A stretch of 58,498 bases of DNA from Methylocystis sp. (GCF_021731785.1 NZ_JAKFWS010000044.1:1-58498), one strand, 5' to 3'. Positions 7,571 through 16,377 are shown, counted from the stretch's first letter. Numbers and translations: made by a program. The notes: generated by a model not told the origin, from the letters alone.

Positions 7571-8017
7571 TCAGACCTGCAGGTGACGCCGACCGCGGGA
7601 CCCGCGCTTGAGCACCGGCGTAGTGGTCGCGGCTTCGAGCCCGGCGCGCGGCGCGAACGCCTGCCCCCAGTCGAACTCGTCCTGACCCGCGCGCACGACG
7701 GCCTCAAGATCGTCGATCTTCATGATGACAAATCCTTCGGACGGATCGACCGAACTCCGCCTACGGCCACTCGTACGCCCCGGAACGACCACCTTGGCGC
7801 TACTGGTCATCGCCTTACCGAAGCCGACACGGGCATCGCGTACACTGGTGCCGACGATCACTGTTCCCTCGCGAAGGGTGCCGTCGATCCGATTGAAGAA
7901 TTCCCTGGCGGCTCGGTCGCCAAGGCGATCGACCAACGCTTGGAGAGTGATACCTTCCTTGATCACTCGCCGCGCCTTCGTCTTGACCTTGGGCTTAGCC
8001 TTATCCGCTATCGTCAT
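7571..8017 (-). CDS. Small basic protein upstream of the PIN gene, possible antitoxin
   Basis: 148 residues, starting at the ATG at 8017 (MTIADKAKP). The N-terminus is Lys/Arg-rich; the middle (residues 30-70) contains LQALVDRLGDRAAREFFNRI, and the C-terminal part has the DPSEGFVIMKIDDLEAVV segment. No family is recognised with confidence. The stop codon lies 1 nt from the GTG of the PIN-like gene, the usual arrangement of antitoxin then toxin in type II modules, and this is the main reason to suspect an antitoxin. It might instead be a DNA-binding accessory subunit. Confidence 0.5.
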   Translation of the reverse strand: MTIADKAKPKVKTKARRVIKEGITLQALVDRLGDRAAREFFNRIDGTLREGTVIVGTSVRDARVGFGKAMTSSAKVVVPGRTSGRRRSSVDPSEGFVIMKIDDLEAVVRAGQDEFDWGQAFAPRAGLEAATTTPVLKRGSRGRRHLQV

Positions 8018-8085
8018 TGAGCGCCTCCACGTGACACACAAATAGCGTATTCGTGTACACGTATCAAGCGCGTAGACCTGAGGCG

Positions 8086-8215
8086 TACGCGATCCTGACG
8101 ATCAAGGCGAACGCGGAAATCGCCCCAATCCACGACCGGCAGATGGCGGTCCTATGCCAGAAACAGCGAATGGCCTAGCTCGATCTGACTCGCCCGGAAA
8201 ATCAAGCGCACGCCC
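8086..8215 (+). pseudogene. Remnant of an SOS-response-associated peptidase (SRAP/YedK-like) gene
   Basis: A plus-strand segment too short for an intact gene encodes YAILTIKANAEIAPIHDRQM followed by AVL, which resembles the SRAP block that reads FTILTTxANxxxxPIHxRMPVIL in intact proteins. The frame is broken by a TAG at 8176, after which LDLTRPENQ continues in the same frame. SRAP proteins form covalent DNA-protein crosslinks at abasic sites. The start and the catalytic Cys2 region are absent, so this is only a decayed fragment. Confidence 0.5.
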
Positions 8216-8504
8216 GGAGACAATAGCGTATGATTGGGCGTTGTGGGGAAAGGTGGTAGCGCTCCTCCGCTACCACCGATCCCCCCGACGCGGATAGAGA
8301 TTGGGGGCGCCCGTCAGACCGCGAGCTTCCTTGAAGTTCGATTTTCACCCCATCTTCCGACGGTTTTATCGTGACTTTCGCGCCCAGCTCTCGGATTTTC
8401 TCCGCCGCCTCCGCATTATCGGGGGCAGGGCCACGTCCGAACGCTTCCCCCAAACGCCTTACTGAATTCTCGTAGTGCCTGAGCGCGGCCAGATGGAGGG
8501 CGTC
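8202..8504 (-). pseudogene. Probable C-terminal remnant of a serine site-specific recombinase
   Basis: The minus-strand frame encodes LRHYENSVRRLGEAF, then NAEAAEKIRELGAKVTIKP and EDGVKIELQG. This matches the usual end of resolvase-type recombinases (a coiled coil, an EAxxxLRxLxxxIxLxP helix, then a GxxIELxG strand). The catalytic resolvase domain is missing. The open frame extends to 8660, but the part above about 8504 overlaps hemA and is not convincing. The fragment sits at the edge of the accessory island, next to conserved chromosomal genes. Confidence 0.5.
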
Positions 8505-8623
8505 GCCAACGGCGCTGGCGCGTCTCCTACTTGTGCGGCGCGACCCAAGAACAACGCATTTGAATGCAGCGGTAGCTTCCGCTTCTTGGCGTCGTCGTTC
8601 TGGAAACGGACGCCGTTGTCCTA

Positions 8624-9943
8624 TCATTCTGCTGCCTGTTTCATTTGCGGATAGGTGCAATGCGCTTCAGCAGCCGTCTTTTGACACGGGCGAAGCGGTA
8701 TGACTTTAGCCTCGGCGAAGGGCAGTCGTAATGACGACCAGACATCGACCAGCGCTTCGACGAGTTCAGCGACATGCGCCTCGTCGTGACGCGGCGTCGG
8801 CGTGATCCGCAGGCGCTCGGTGCCGAGCGCCACCGTCGGATAGTTGATCGGCTGAATATAGATCGAGTGGCGTCGAAGCAGCAGATCGCTCGCCTCCTTG
8901 CAGCGCTTCGCATCGCCGACCATCACCGGCACGATATGGGAATTGTTGTCCATCACCGGCAGGCCGGCTGCGCGCAGGGCGTGCTTCGTCAGCATCGCCA
9001 TGTGCTGGTGACGGGTTCGCTCTTCGCCGGAATGTTTGAGATGACGGACAGCGGCGCGGGCGCAGGCCGCAACCATCGGCGGCAACGTCGTGGTGAAGAT
9101 GAACTGCGGCGCATAGCTGCGCACCGCATCGACGATCGCCGGACTCGCGGCGATATAGCCGCCAAGCGCGCCGAAGCCTTTGGCGAGCGTGCCCTCGATG
9201 ATGTCGATGCGGCTTTCGACGCCTTCTCGCTGGCAGATGCCGCCGCCGCGCGCGCCATACATGCCGACCGCATGCACCTCGTCGACATAGGTGAGCGCAT
9301 TGTATTTTTCCGCGAGCGCGACGATGTCGGCGACCGGCGCAATGTCGCCGTCCATGGAATAGAGGCTCTCGAAAACGATAAGTTTGGCCCGTTTTTTGCC
9401 GGCGGCTTGCAGCAATTCCTCAAGGTGCGCGACGTCGTTGTGGCGCCAAAGCTGCTTCTCGCATCCGGAGCGCCGCACGCCCTCGATCATTGAATTGTGA
9501 TTGAGCGCATCGGAGAGGATGAGGCAATTCGGCAGCAGCGACGCGATAGTCGAAATGCCGGCGAGATTAGAGATCCAGCCTGAGGTGAAGACAAGCGCGG
9601 CGAGCTTGTCGTGGAGATCGGCGAGCTCCGTTTCGAGCTCGACGATCGGGTTGTGAGTGCCGGAGATGTTGCGCGTGCCGCCTGCCCCCGCGCCATGGCG
9701 CTCCAGCGCGTCACGGGCGGCCTCAATCACGGCGCGATGGCCGCCCATGCCCAAATAGTCGTTCGAGCACCAGATCGTGACTTCGCGCGGCGCATGCTCT
9801 TCGCCTTCCGGCCGCCAAAGCGCAGCGGGAAAGCGGACCGCATCGCGTTCGAGATTGGCGAAAATTCTGTAGCGGTTCTCCATCTTCAACCGCGCAATCG
9901 CCGATTGAAAATGCTGATCATAGGTCATGGCCATCGGATTCAT
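8624..9943 (-). CDS. hemA: 5-aminolevulinate synthase
   Basis: 439 residues of the alpha-oxoamine synthase family. It condenses glycine with succinyl-CoA to 5-aminolevulinate, the entry to haem, cobalamin and bacteriochlorophyll in alphaproteobacteria. Visible landmarks are [10 protein letters not shown], the [14 protein letters not shown] loop, the aspartate of [12 protein letters not shown] that holds the PLP ring nitrogen, and the PLP lysine in [13 protein letters not shown]. The start at 9943 has GGAG 6 nt upstream; an in-frame ATG at 9955 is also possible. Downstream of puhE in the order acsF-puhE-hemA, it matches the photosynthesis-cluster copy of hemA in purple bacteria, so another housekeeping copy may exist elsewhere in the genome. 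Confidence 0.95.
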   Translation of the reverse strand: MNPMAMTYDQHFQSAIARLKMENRYRIFANLERDAVRFPAALWRPEGEEHAPREVTIWCSNDYLGMGGHRAVIEAARDALERHGAGAGGTRNISGTHNPIVELETELADLHDKLAALVFTSGWISNLAGISTIASLLPNCLILSDALNHNSMIEGVRRSGCEKQLWRHNDVAHLEELLQAAGKKRAKLIVFESLYSMDGDIAPVADIVALAEKYNALTYVDEVHAVGMYGARGGGICQREGVESRIDIIEGTLAKGFGALGGYIAASPAIVDAVRSYAPQFIFTTTLPPMVAACARAAVRHLKHSGEERTRHQHMAMLTKHALRAAGLPVMDNNSHIVPVMVGDAKRCKEASDLLLRRHSIYIQPINYPTVALGTERLRITPTPRHDEAHVAELVEALVDVWSSLRLPFAEAKVIPLRPCQKTAAEAHCTYPQMKQAAE

Positions 9944-9993
9944 TTGAGTCTCCATCGGCGTAATTTCCCTTCGCGCGCCATTCTGCGTGACGC

Positions 9994-10836
9994 CTAAATT
10001 TGGTTGACCTGCGAGCGGGGCAGCGCCGCCTCAATCGCGATGACCCGAAGCGAGTCGCTTGTGTTCTCTTCGTCGGTCGGACGAATTTCCTTGACGCCCC
10101 ATGACCAGAGCGCATTGGCGTGGAGCGGCGCGACGAGAAACCAATGCTCGGCGACGGCAAGCGCCATGAGCGTCGCGAGAATCGTTGATCCGACGAGTTC
10201 AAAATCCGTCGTCGCGGCGAGCGCCTTCTGGGCGATCAGCACGGTGACGATGGTCGAGGCGGTGACCGAAAGCGGAAAGAAAAGATTCATCGGACGACGG
10301 GTCATGAACGTCGCAAGAAAGCGCAGATGTTCCGGCAACAGCTCTTCACTCAAGTTAGGCGCGCCGAAATAAAGGTTGAGTTTGGCGCTCGTATGCATCC
10401 ACCACAGAATGAAAAAGGTCCACCCGCCGAGCTGATTTGGCTGATCGCGCGTTAGCGCAACGAGCACGATTGCGCACAGGATGATCGCGATCTCGTGGTA
10501 AAGGCTTGTGCGCACCGCCTCGACAAAACGCCGCCAGCCGCGCAGATGCGGCGGACAGGCGGTTTTGCGCGGGCCGGTGACGAAGCCCATATAATAACTC
10601 ACGAGCTGCCACGCCCAGGCGGTGAGTCCGCAAAGAAAGGCGCAATAGGCCGAAGCGGCCGTGGTCTTGCCGCTCGTCGCGACGATTCCCCACAGCGCTA
10701 GCGTAAAAAGCGCCGTTGCGCCCGCCATGCTCCATGCGTAAGTGCGGCGAGAAAGACCGTCGAGATAGAGAATGGCGCCCGTGCTGCCCCACCAGAGCAG
10801 GAGCGTAGCGAGAATGGGCGCGGCGTAGTCGAACAT
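9994..10836 (-). CDS. puhE: Photosynthetic complex assembly protein PuhE
   Basis: 280 residues, mostly membrane helices (the first runs over about residues 5-22), with the conserved [19 protein letters not shown] block and a [20 protein letters not shown] segment typical of PuhE (DUF3623). The family is encoded in photosynthesis gene clusters and is needed for normal assembly of the reaction centre and light-harvesting complexes. The ATG at 10836 lies 11 nt below the stop of the acsF fragment. The gene shows no disruption, although the neighbouring photosynthesis gene is truncated and no reaction-centre gene is in the window. Confidence 0.9.
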   Translation of the reverse strand: MFDYAAPILATLLLWWGSTGAILYLDGLSRRTYAWSMAGATALFTLALWGIVATSGKTTAASAYCAFLCGLTAWAWQLVSYYMGFVTGPRKTACPPHLRGWRRFVEAVRTSLYHEIAIILCAIVLVALTRDQPNQLGGWTFFILWWMHTSAKLNLYFGAPNLSEELLPEHLRFLATFMTRRPMNLFFPLSVTASTIVTVLIAQKALAATTDFELVGSTILATLMALAVAEHWFLVAPLHANALWSWGVKEIRPTDEENTSDSLRVIAIEAALPRSQVNQI

Positions 10837-10847
10837 GCGGCGTTCCC

Positions 10848-11160
10848 TCACCACACCGGCGCAAGACGAATTTGCGCTGGCAACGCGTTGCATTTTGCCG
10901 GCAGAACATAGAGGCGCGCGAAGGTCGCAGCCGCCGCAACGGCGAGAGTCGCCTGTTTGAGTCGCGCGACAATACCCTTCTGTTTCTTCGCCTCCGCGAT
11001 TTTGCGCTCGATCTCAACGAGCCGGTCGAGACCCGGCTTGAACCGCGGATGATCGAGATCGAGCGTGATCGGAAACACCTGACGGGAGATTTCCGTGGTG
11101 AGCCGCAACACTTTGAAATCGTAATCGTCGGGATGCATGCCAATCGCCGCGTGAAAAGTC
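10848..11160 (-). pseudogene. acsF: C-terminal fragment of acsF (Mg-protoporphyrin IX monomethyl ester aerobic cyclase)
   Basis: The frame encodes about 100 residues that match the end of AcsF: FHAAIGMHPDDYDFKV, then TTEISRQVFPITLDLDHPRF and a tail FARLYVLPAKCNALP. Full AcsF is about 350 residues; the diiron-binding EExRH motifs of the N-terminal two thirds are gone. Homology stops near 11160, where a plus-strand gene fragment begins. The intact enzyme forms ring E of (bacterio)chlorophyll using oxygen. The frame remains open to 11207, but that part is the other gene read backwards. The fragment cannot be an active cyclase. Confidence 0.8.
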
Positions 11161-11325
11161 GACTGGAGCCTGACGCCGGAACAGGCGGTCGCTACGCTGA
11201 TGACCATCCGCGAGCATTTTATTTCCGGCGTGGCGCCGCCTTTGCCGGTCCATGAGGTCGAGACGCGCGCGCCCGCGCATGGCCCCGACTTTTACAAAAC
11301 CGCATATCTGGACGACGCGACGTGA
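11158..11325 (+). pseudogene. C-terminal fragment of an unidentified gene
   Basis: The plus strand encodes SLTPEQAVATLMTIREHF, continues through SGVAPPLPVHEVETRAPA and ends DFYKTAYLDDAT at a TGA at 11323. Good codon use and a 4-nt overlap with the following GTG start (GTGA) indicate a formerly translated upstream gene of the sugar operon. An in-frame stop at 11152 and loss of similarity coincide with the break in acsF. The family is not recognised. An ATG at 11200 could still give a 41-residue peptide. Confidence 0.55.
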
Positions 11326-12149
11326 TCGACTTCCTTGGCCTCACAAGACGAGCCGGGAAGGACTCAGGGATAATCCTTTTCGTATTTCCTCACCCTGACG
11401 ATGACGTCTTTGTCGGAGGGACATTGTCCTTGCTTGTGCGCGCAGGCCTGATCGTCCATGCGGCGTGGATGACGTCGGGCGGTTACGACGGACTGGATCG
11501 AACCCGTGAAGACGAAATCGGCCGCGCCATGGACCTTGCGGGCGTCGAGCGTCGTCATCTCTTGCGATTTCCCGACGGCGGACTCGTCGGCGCGCTGGAG
11601 GAAGCATGCGCGGCGCTGCATCGGCTGATCGACGGAATCAAACCAGGAATCGTGATGGGCCCTGCGTTTGAAGGCGGCCACGCGGACCACGACGCAACGA
11701 GCTTCGTTGTCGCTGAAAGTTGTCGTCGCGCTGGTTGGGAGGTCCCCATATTTGAGTATCCATGCTATGCACCCGACGCCGATGTTGCGAATGGGCTCCG
11801 GCTGGCGGCTTTTCCCGCTCGCTCCGAAGGCATGCGGCACGTGGAGCTGGATGAAGCTGCGATGCGGTGCAAGGAATCGATGGCCGAGGCCTATGCGACC
11901 CAGAAACCGGTGTTTGATTTGCTGGGCTGGCGACCGTCCGCGCGCGAATCCTATCGCGAATGCCCGCAAGATCGCGACCATGCACGCCCGCCCTACGCGA
12001 GTCTTGACGGCTATGCCCACTGGTTCAATTGGCGCAGTCCCGACCGGTTCGAGCAACTTTCCGCCGCGGTCGCGTCTGTAACGACGCTGAAACTACGCGA
12101 GCCGCGGCCGGCCCACGAAAAAGCGGCCGAATTCACGCGGCGCGCATAG
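11322..12149 (+). CDS. PIG-L family deacetylase
   Basis: 275 residues from a GTG. The PIG-L/LmbE zinc-binding motif HPDDD lies near residue 24 and the second histidine motif is GGHADHDA near residue 123. The family removes acetyl groups from N-acetylated amino sugars such as GlcNAc conjugates of phosphatidylinositol, myo-inositol or malate; the substrate here is unknown. It is the first intact gene of an operon with transketolase and nucleotide-sugar epimerase-like genes, consistent with an amino-sugar intermediate. The start overlaps the stop of the truncated gene before it. Confidence 0.85.
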   Translation: MIDFLGLTRRAGKDSGIILFVFPHPDDDVFVGGTLSLLVRAGLIVHAAWMTSGGYDGLDRTREDEIGRAMDLAGVERRHLLRFPDGGLVGALEEACAALHRLIDGIKPGIVMGPAFEGGHADHDATSFVVAESCRRAGWEVPIFEYPCYAPDADVANGLRLAAFPARSEGMRHVELDEAAMRCKESMAEAYATQKPVFDLLGWRPSARESYRECPQDRDHARPPYASLDGYAHWFNWRSPDRFEQLSAAVASVTTLKLREPRPAHEKAAEFTRRA

Positions 12150-12178
12150 GCTTTCTTCACAAGAGAACAGAGGACCAA

Positions 12179-12658
12179 ATGGGGGACGTCAACAGACTTC
12201 TGAGGTTGTGCGAGCTCGAGACCGGCCAGAAGCCGCAAAGTTCAACCGACCCCGCCTATTCCGCCTGGCTGAAGACTAAGCGTCCCTTCGCCCGCGACGA
12301 GATCGTGGGCTCGTACATGCTCAAATTGGGAGAGCTGTGCGGCGGCTATCTCGTCCGCTTCAACGGCGACGGCACGGTGACCGAGCGTTACATGTTCGAT
12401 CCCGGGAAGACGTGGACGTGTCAATGGACGCTCGACGAGGCCGGCGTCATTCATCTCTCATGCCCGGGCGAGAATGAGCGCAAGCAGCCGGTCCGCTGCA
12501 ATCTCGACATTGTCGCGAGCCCCGTCGGCGCCATTCACGCTGGTTGCGAAAACACCGACGAGGCCGACAATCCCGTCATAGAGCATTTCAAGGTTTTCTT
12601 TCTCGGCCCGACGGCGTCGCTTCCCGGCGTTTCCGAAACGACAACCGGCGCGGCATGA
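12179..12658 (+). CDS. Conserved-looking protein of unknown function in the sugar operon
   Basis: 159 residues from the ATG at 12179, with no signal peptide. Two beta-rich stretches, GGYLVRFNGDGTVTERYMF and TWTCQWTLDEAGVIHLSC, suggest a small beta-barrel (lipocalin-like) fold, but no family is recognised. The stop overlaps the next ATG (ATGA), so it is translated with the transketolase subunit. It could bind the pathway intermediate; this is only suggested by the context. Confidence 0.7.
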   Translation: MGDVNRLLRLCELETGQKPQSSTDPAYSAWLKTKRPFARDEIVGSYMLKLGELCGGYLVRFNGDGTVTERYMFDPGKTWTCQWTLDEAGVIHLSCPGENERKQPVRCNLDIVASPVGAIHAGCENTDEADNPVIEHFKVFFLGPTASLPGVSETTTGAA

Positions 12659-13470
12659 GTCATCCCGCGATTGATCCGACGGAACTGCAACGCGCCGCCA
12701 ATCGCCTGCGCTTCGAGGTGACGCGGATGATCGCCGACGCTCGCAGTTGCCATGTGGGCTCCTGCCTGTCGGTCATGGACATTCTGGTCGCGCTCTATGG
12801 CGGCGTGATAAGGCGGGACGATCCCAGCGGCCGCGACAGAATAATTCTCAGCAAGGGCCATGCGGCCGCCGCGCTTTACGCCGTGCTTGCCGAATACGGC
12901 TATTTTCCGCAGGAAAAACTCCGGGACTATCTGAAGGACGGATCGCCCTTCATCGCCCACACCAATACGTTCGGAATCCCTGGGGTCGAATTTTCGACCG
13001 GCTCGCTCGGCCATGGCCTCAGCGTCGCGAACGGCCTTGCCCTGGCGGGAAGGATGCGACGTCTACCTTACCGCGTCTTTACGATCCTCTCTGAAGGAGA
13101 TTGTCAGGAAGGCTCGACATGGGAGGCGGCGATGTTCGCCGCCCATCACCGGCTCTCTTCGATGGTGTGCATCGTCGACCACAACAAGATCCAGAATTAC
13201 GGACGCGTCGATGAAGTGCTCGGCCTCGCGCCGCTTGACGCCAAATGGCGGGCCGCCGGCTGGGCGACCAGGACCGTCGACGGTCACGACATGGGCGCCC
13301 TTGTCGAAGCGCTCGCCGCGGCGCCCTTCGAGCTTGGTCGGCCGAGCGCGCTGATCGCGCATACGATCAAAGGCAAGGGCGTAAGCTTCATGGAGGATCA
13401 GCTGAAATGGCATTATCAGACGCCGACGGCTGACGAGGTCGAGACGGCGCGCGTCGAGCTGATGTCATGA
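12655..13470 (+). CDS. Transketolase N-terminal subunit
   Basis: 271 residues, the size of the thiamine-diphosphate-binding half of split transketolases. Landmarks are the KGHAAAALY histidine region, STGSLGHGLSVANGLA, the ThDP/Mg2+ motif GDCQEGSTWEAA followed by DHNKIQNYG, and KGKGVSFMED near the end. It would transfer a two-carbon ketol unit between sugars together with the C-terminal subunit encoded immediately downstream (4-nt overlap). Split transketolases in such clusters usually belong to secondary or surface-sugar pathways rather than the pentose phosphate pathway. Confidence 0.9.
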   Translation: MSHPAIDPTELQRAANRLRFEVTRMIADARSCHVGSCLSVMDILVALYGGVIRRDDPSGRDRIILSKGHAAAALYAVLAEYGYFPQEKLRDYLKDGSPFIAHTNTFGIPGVEFSTGSLGHGLSVANGLALAGRMRRLPYRVFTILSEGDCQEGSTWEAAMFAAHHRLSSMVCIVDHNKIQNYGRVDEVLGLAPLDAKWRAAGWATRTVDGHDMGALVEALAAAPFELGRPSALIAHTIKGKGVSFMEDQLKWHYQTPTADEVETARVELMS

Positions 13471-14397
13471 GGACGGCCTTCGTCGAGGAGCTGACGCGCC
13501 AGGCGCGGGCAAATCAGGCCGTGATCCTGCTGACCGGCGATCGGCTACACGGTCTTCGAGTCCTTCCAGGCCGAATTCCCCGAGCGGTTCATCAATTGCG
13601 GGGTGGCGGAGGCGAACATGCTCGGAACCGCCGCGGGCCTCGCGCGCGAAGGCATGAGGCCGTTCGTCTATTCGTTCATTCCATTCGTCATTTTTCGCGC
13701 CTTGGAGCAGATCCGCATCGACATCTGCTACCACGATCTGCCCGTGACCATCGTCGGATTGGGCGCCGGATACAGCTACGGCGACATGGGGGCTACGCAT
13801 CACGCGATAGAGGACATCGCCGTCAGCCGCTCCCTGCCGGGCATGTGCGTGATCTGTCCCGGCGATCCTTGGGAAGTGCGTCGCGCCGTCAGCGCCTTGT
13901 CCGCGCATAACGGGCCGGCCTATATGCGGCTCGCCAAGCGAGGCGAGCCTGTCGTTCATGGACCCGAGACGCGCGACGATTTTCAAATCGGTCGCGCGAT
14001 CGTCCTCCAGGGCGGCGGCGAGATCGCGCTTGTGGCGACGAGCAATATGCTGTCCACGGCGGTCGACGCCGCGCGCATACTGGAATCGGCGCATGGAATC
14101 AGGCCGACCGTCGTCAGCATGCATACCGTGAAGCCGCTTGACGAATTGTGTATCAAACGGCTGAGCGAAACCTGCCGGGCGATTTTCACCATTGAAGAGC
14201 ATTCGGTGCTGGGCGGTCTTGGCGGCGCGGTGAGTGAGGTTGTCGCGAGCATCCCGACACGTTGCGCAGTCCACCGGATTGGCGTTCCGGATCGATTCGC
14301 GCATGTATCCGGCTCGCAGGCGTTTTATCGGGAGCAGTGCGGCTTGACGCCAGACAGCGTCGTCAGGAGAGTCCTGGAAAGTAAGGTCGACGAATGA
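13467..14397 (+). pseudogene. Transketolase C-terminal subunit with a frameshift
   Basis: The frame opens with MRTAFVEELTRQARANQAVILLTGD and then shifts. From about 13543 the family sequence GYTVFESFQAEFPERFINCG and then VAEANMLGTAAGLA continues in another frame to the stop at 14397. Reading GATCGGC where GATCTCGGC (DLG) is expected shows a loss of two bases near 13543. The rest is a normal pyrimidine-binding and C-terminal domain (GYSYGDMGATHH, EEHSVLGGLGGAVSE). Without correction no full subunit is made, although an ATG at 13603 could start a shortened one. A sequencing error cannot be excluded. Confidence 0.8.
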
Positions 14398-15404
14398 AGC
14401 AGAAGGTTTTCATCACAGGCGGAGCTGGTTTCATCGGTTCGTTGCTCGCGGTGACGTTCATCCGTAGCGGTTGGGACGTCGTCGCCTATGATTCCCTGCG
14501 CTCCTTCGTGCATCCGCACGAACGCGCCGATTATCCGCGACGCCTGGAATACCGGCTGCGACGCGCGCGCCAAGCGGAGGAAGAAAACAACGGCGGCGCG
14601 CAATTCAAGCTGATCGAGGGCAGCATCTGCCATCCGGAATTCCTGACGCGCGCCATGCGGGAGGCCAATCCTGATATTGTGATCCATCTGGCGGCGATCT
14701 CGATCGCCGACGCCTCACAGCGGTATCTCGAGGACGCGCTCGCGATCAATCAAACCGGGACCACCAATGTCCTGAACGCGGCGCGCCTTTGCGGCGTCAA
14801 GCGCTTTGTCTATGCGTCATCGAGCATGACCTATGGCGACTTCGTCCACTTTCCCGCGGCGGAGGATCATCCGACGGTCCCGCTGGAAGTGTATGGCGCA
14901 TCGAAATTATGTGGCGAGATCTATGTGCGCGCCTACCACGAAATGTTCGGGCTCGAATATGCGATTGTGCGCCCCTGCTCGGTCTACGGCCCGACCGACA
15001 CGAATATGCGCATCGTTCAACGCTTCGTCGAGAGCGGCATGCACGGCCGCGAGATCCGGCTCTTTGACGGCGGCGCCCAGCTTCTCGACTTCACCTGGGT
15101 GGAAGACACCGTCGCGGGCTTCCATCTCGCCGCAACGCATCCCGCGGCCGCCAACGAGACCTTCAACATCACGAGCGGCACAGCGCGCACCCTGCGCGAT
15201 CTCGCCGACATCGCCCGCATCCATTTTCCGGACTTGCGGGTGATCAACTGCGAGACGCGCGACCCGGTGAAGCGCACCCTGCGGGGAGCCCTCGACGTCA
15301 ACAAAGCGCGCCGTATGCTCGGTTATGAGCCGCGCACCTTCCTCGACGACGGCTTCGCCCGCTACGTGGCGTTCTGCCGCGAACACGAATATGCCGGCGT
15401 CTGA
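14394..15404 (+). CDS. NAD-dependent epimerase/dehydratase (extended SDR)
   Basis: 336 residues. The Rossmann motif GGAGFIG is at residues 9-15, the HLAA motif follows, the catalytic serine region reads YASSSMTYG, and the YxxxK pair is intact in VYGASK. The RPCSVYGP and VEDTVAGF segments fit UDP-glucose 4-epimerase-like enzymes that act on nucleotide sugars. A C-terminal DVNKARRMLGYEPRT segment is the usual substrate-domain end. The start overlaps the stop of the previous gene by 4 nt and the next gene starts inside it. The exact substrate cannot be read from the sequence. Confidence 0.88.
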   Translation: MKQKVFITGGAGFIGSLLAVTFIRSGWDVVAYDSLRSFVHPHERADYPRRLEYRLRRARQAEEENNGGAQFKLIEGSICHPEFLTRAMREANPDIVIHLAAISIADASQRYLEDALAINQTGTTNVLNAARLCGVKRFVYASSSMTYGDFVHFPAAEDHPTVPLEVYGASKLCGEIYVRAYHEMFGLEYAIVRPCSVYGPTDTNMRIVQRFVESGMHGREIRLFDGGAQLLDFTWVEDTVAGFHLAATHPAAANETFNITSGTARTLRDLADIARIHFPDLRVINCETRDPVKRTLRGALDVNKARRMLGYEPRTFLDDGFARYVAFCREHEYAGV

Positions 15405-16377
15405 CCCGCGTCGCATTCTGATCAGCGGCGCCGCGGGCTTTATCGGCGCCAGCCTGACCCGAAGGATGATCGAGCTTGGACATGACGTCCATGTGATCGC
15501 CCGAACGCCGAAGCGCGAATCAGATCCTCGGAAAAGTCTGTGGCGCATCGCTGAGATCGCGAACAATATGCGCGTGCATCATGTCGATCTTGTCGACGCG
15601 GAGGCGACCCGGCAAGCGGCGGCGATTGCTCGCCCAGAGGTCGTGCTGCATTTTGCGTCGCATGCCGCGCTTCCCCAAGAAACCGACGAAGGCGAGATTC
15701 TGCTGCATACGGTGCAGCCGCTCGTCAATCTCGCCTCGGCTTGTGCCGGTTGCGAGCTTTTCATCAATGCGGGCAGTTCGTCGGAATATGGCTACCAGAC
15801 TGAGCCGATGAGCGAGTCGTCGCTTCCCAACCCAACGCGCATGCACGACATCGCCAAGCTGGCGCAGACGCTCTATGGAACTTACGCGGCGCGCTTCAAA
15901 GGGCTGCCGCTGGTGACCTTGCGCCTTTTTTCCGTCTATGGTCCGTGGGAGCAAGGGCGCCGGCTGGTCCCCCGCCTGATGTTGTCGGCGCTGCAGGGAA
16001 GGCGGATGAGTCTATCGTCTCCAGATGTGAGCCGCGATTTCATTTTCGTCGACGACGTCGTGCGCGCCGTCGAGCATTGCATGCGGCGGCCTGTTCCGGG
16101 CGACGAGACGGTCTTCAACCTGGGCACGGGCGTCGAGCGCACCATCCGCGAAGTCGCGAACATCGTGGAGGAAATTCACGGACGACCGCTCCCCCTCGAA
16201 TGGGGCGCCGTCGAACGCCAGCGATGGGACTCGCCGCGCTGGGTAGCCGATACGACAAGGCAGACAAGGGATTTGGGCTTCACGGCGGAAACCGATCTTT
16301 GCGCGGGATTGCGCGCGACGTACCATTGGTTCGCCGAAAACGCGCGCCGCTATGGGGAATATGAGCAGTCACGATAG
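15391..16377 (+). CDS. NAD-dependent epimerase/dehydratase-like protein lacking the catalytic Tyr
   Basis: 328 residues from the ATG at 15391, overlapping the previous gene by 14 nt. The cofactor motif GAAGFIG and the serine strand NAGSSSEYGYQ are present, as are RLFSVYGPWEQGRRL and DFIFVDDVVRA typical of sugar-nucleotide reductases such as CDP-abequose synthase. Where YxxxK is expected the protein reads HDIAK, with His replacing the catalytic Tyr while Lys is kept. This may mean altered chemistry, a different proton donor or a non-catalytic role. The partner SDR just upstream is canonical. Confidence 0.85.
   Translation: MPASDPRRILISGAAGFIGASLTRRMIELGHDVHVIARTPKRESDPRKSLWRIAEIANNMRVHHVDLVDAEATRQAAAIARPEVVLHFASHAALPQETDEGEILLHTVQPLVNLASACAGCELFINAGSSSEYGYQTEPMSESSLPNPTRMHDIAKLAQTLYGTYAARFKGLPLVTLRLFSVYGPWEQGRRLVPRLMLSALQGRRMSLSSPDVSRDFIFVDDVVRAVEHCMRRPVPGDETVFNLGTGVERTIREVANIVEEIHGRPLPLEWGAVERQRWDSPRWVADTTRQTRDLGFTAETDLCAGLRATYHWFAENARRYGEYEQSR

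Noticed and set aside
11158-11163. GTCGAC at the acsF joint as a cloning or ligation scar
   Set aside because: A six-base site is common in GC-rich DNA; nothing else suggests an artificial joint.
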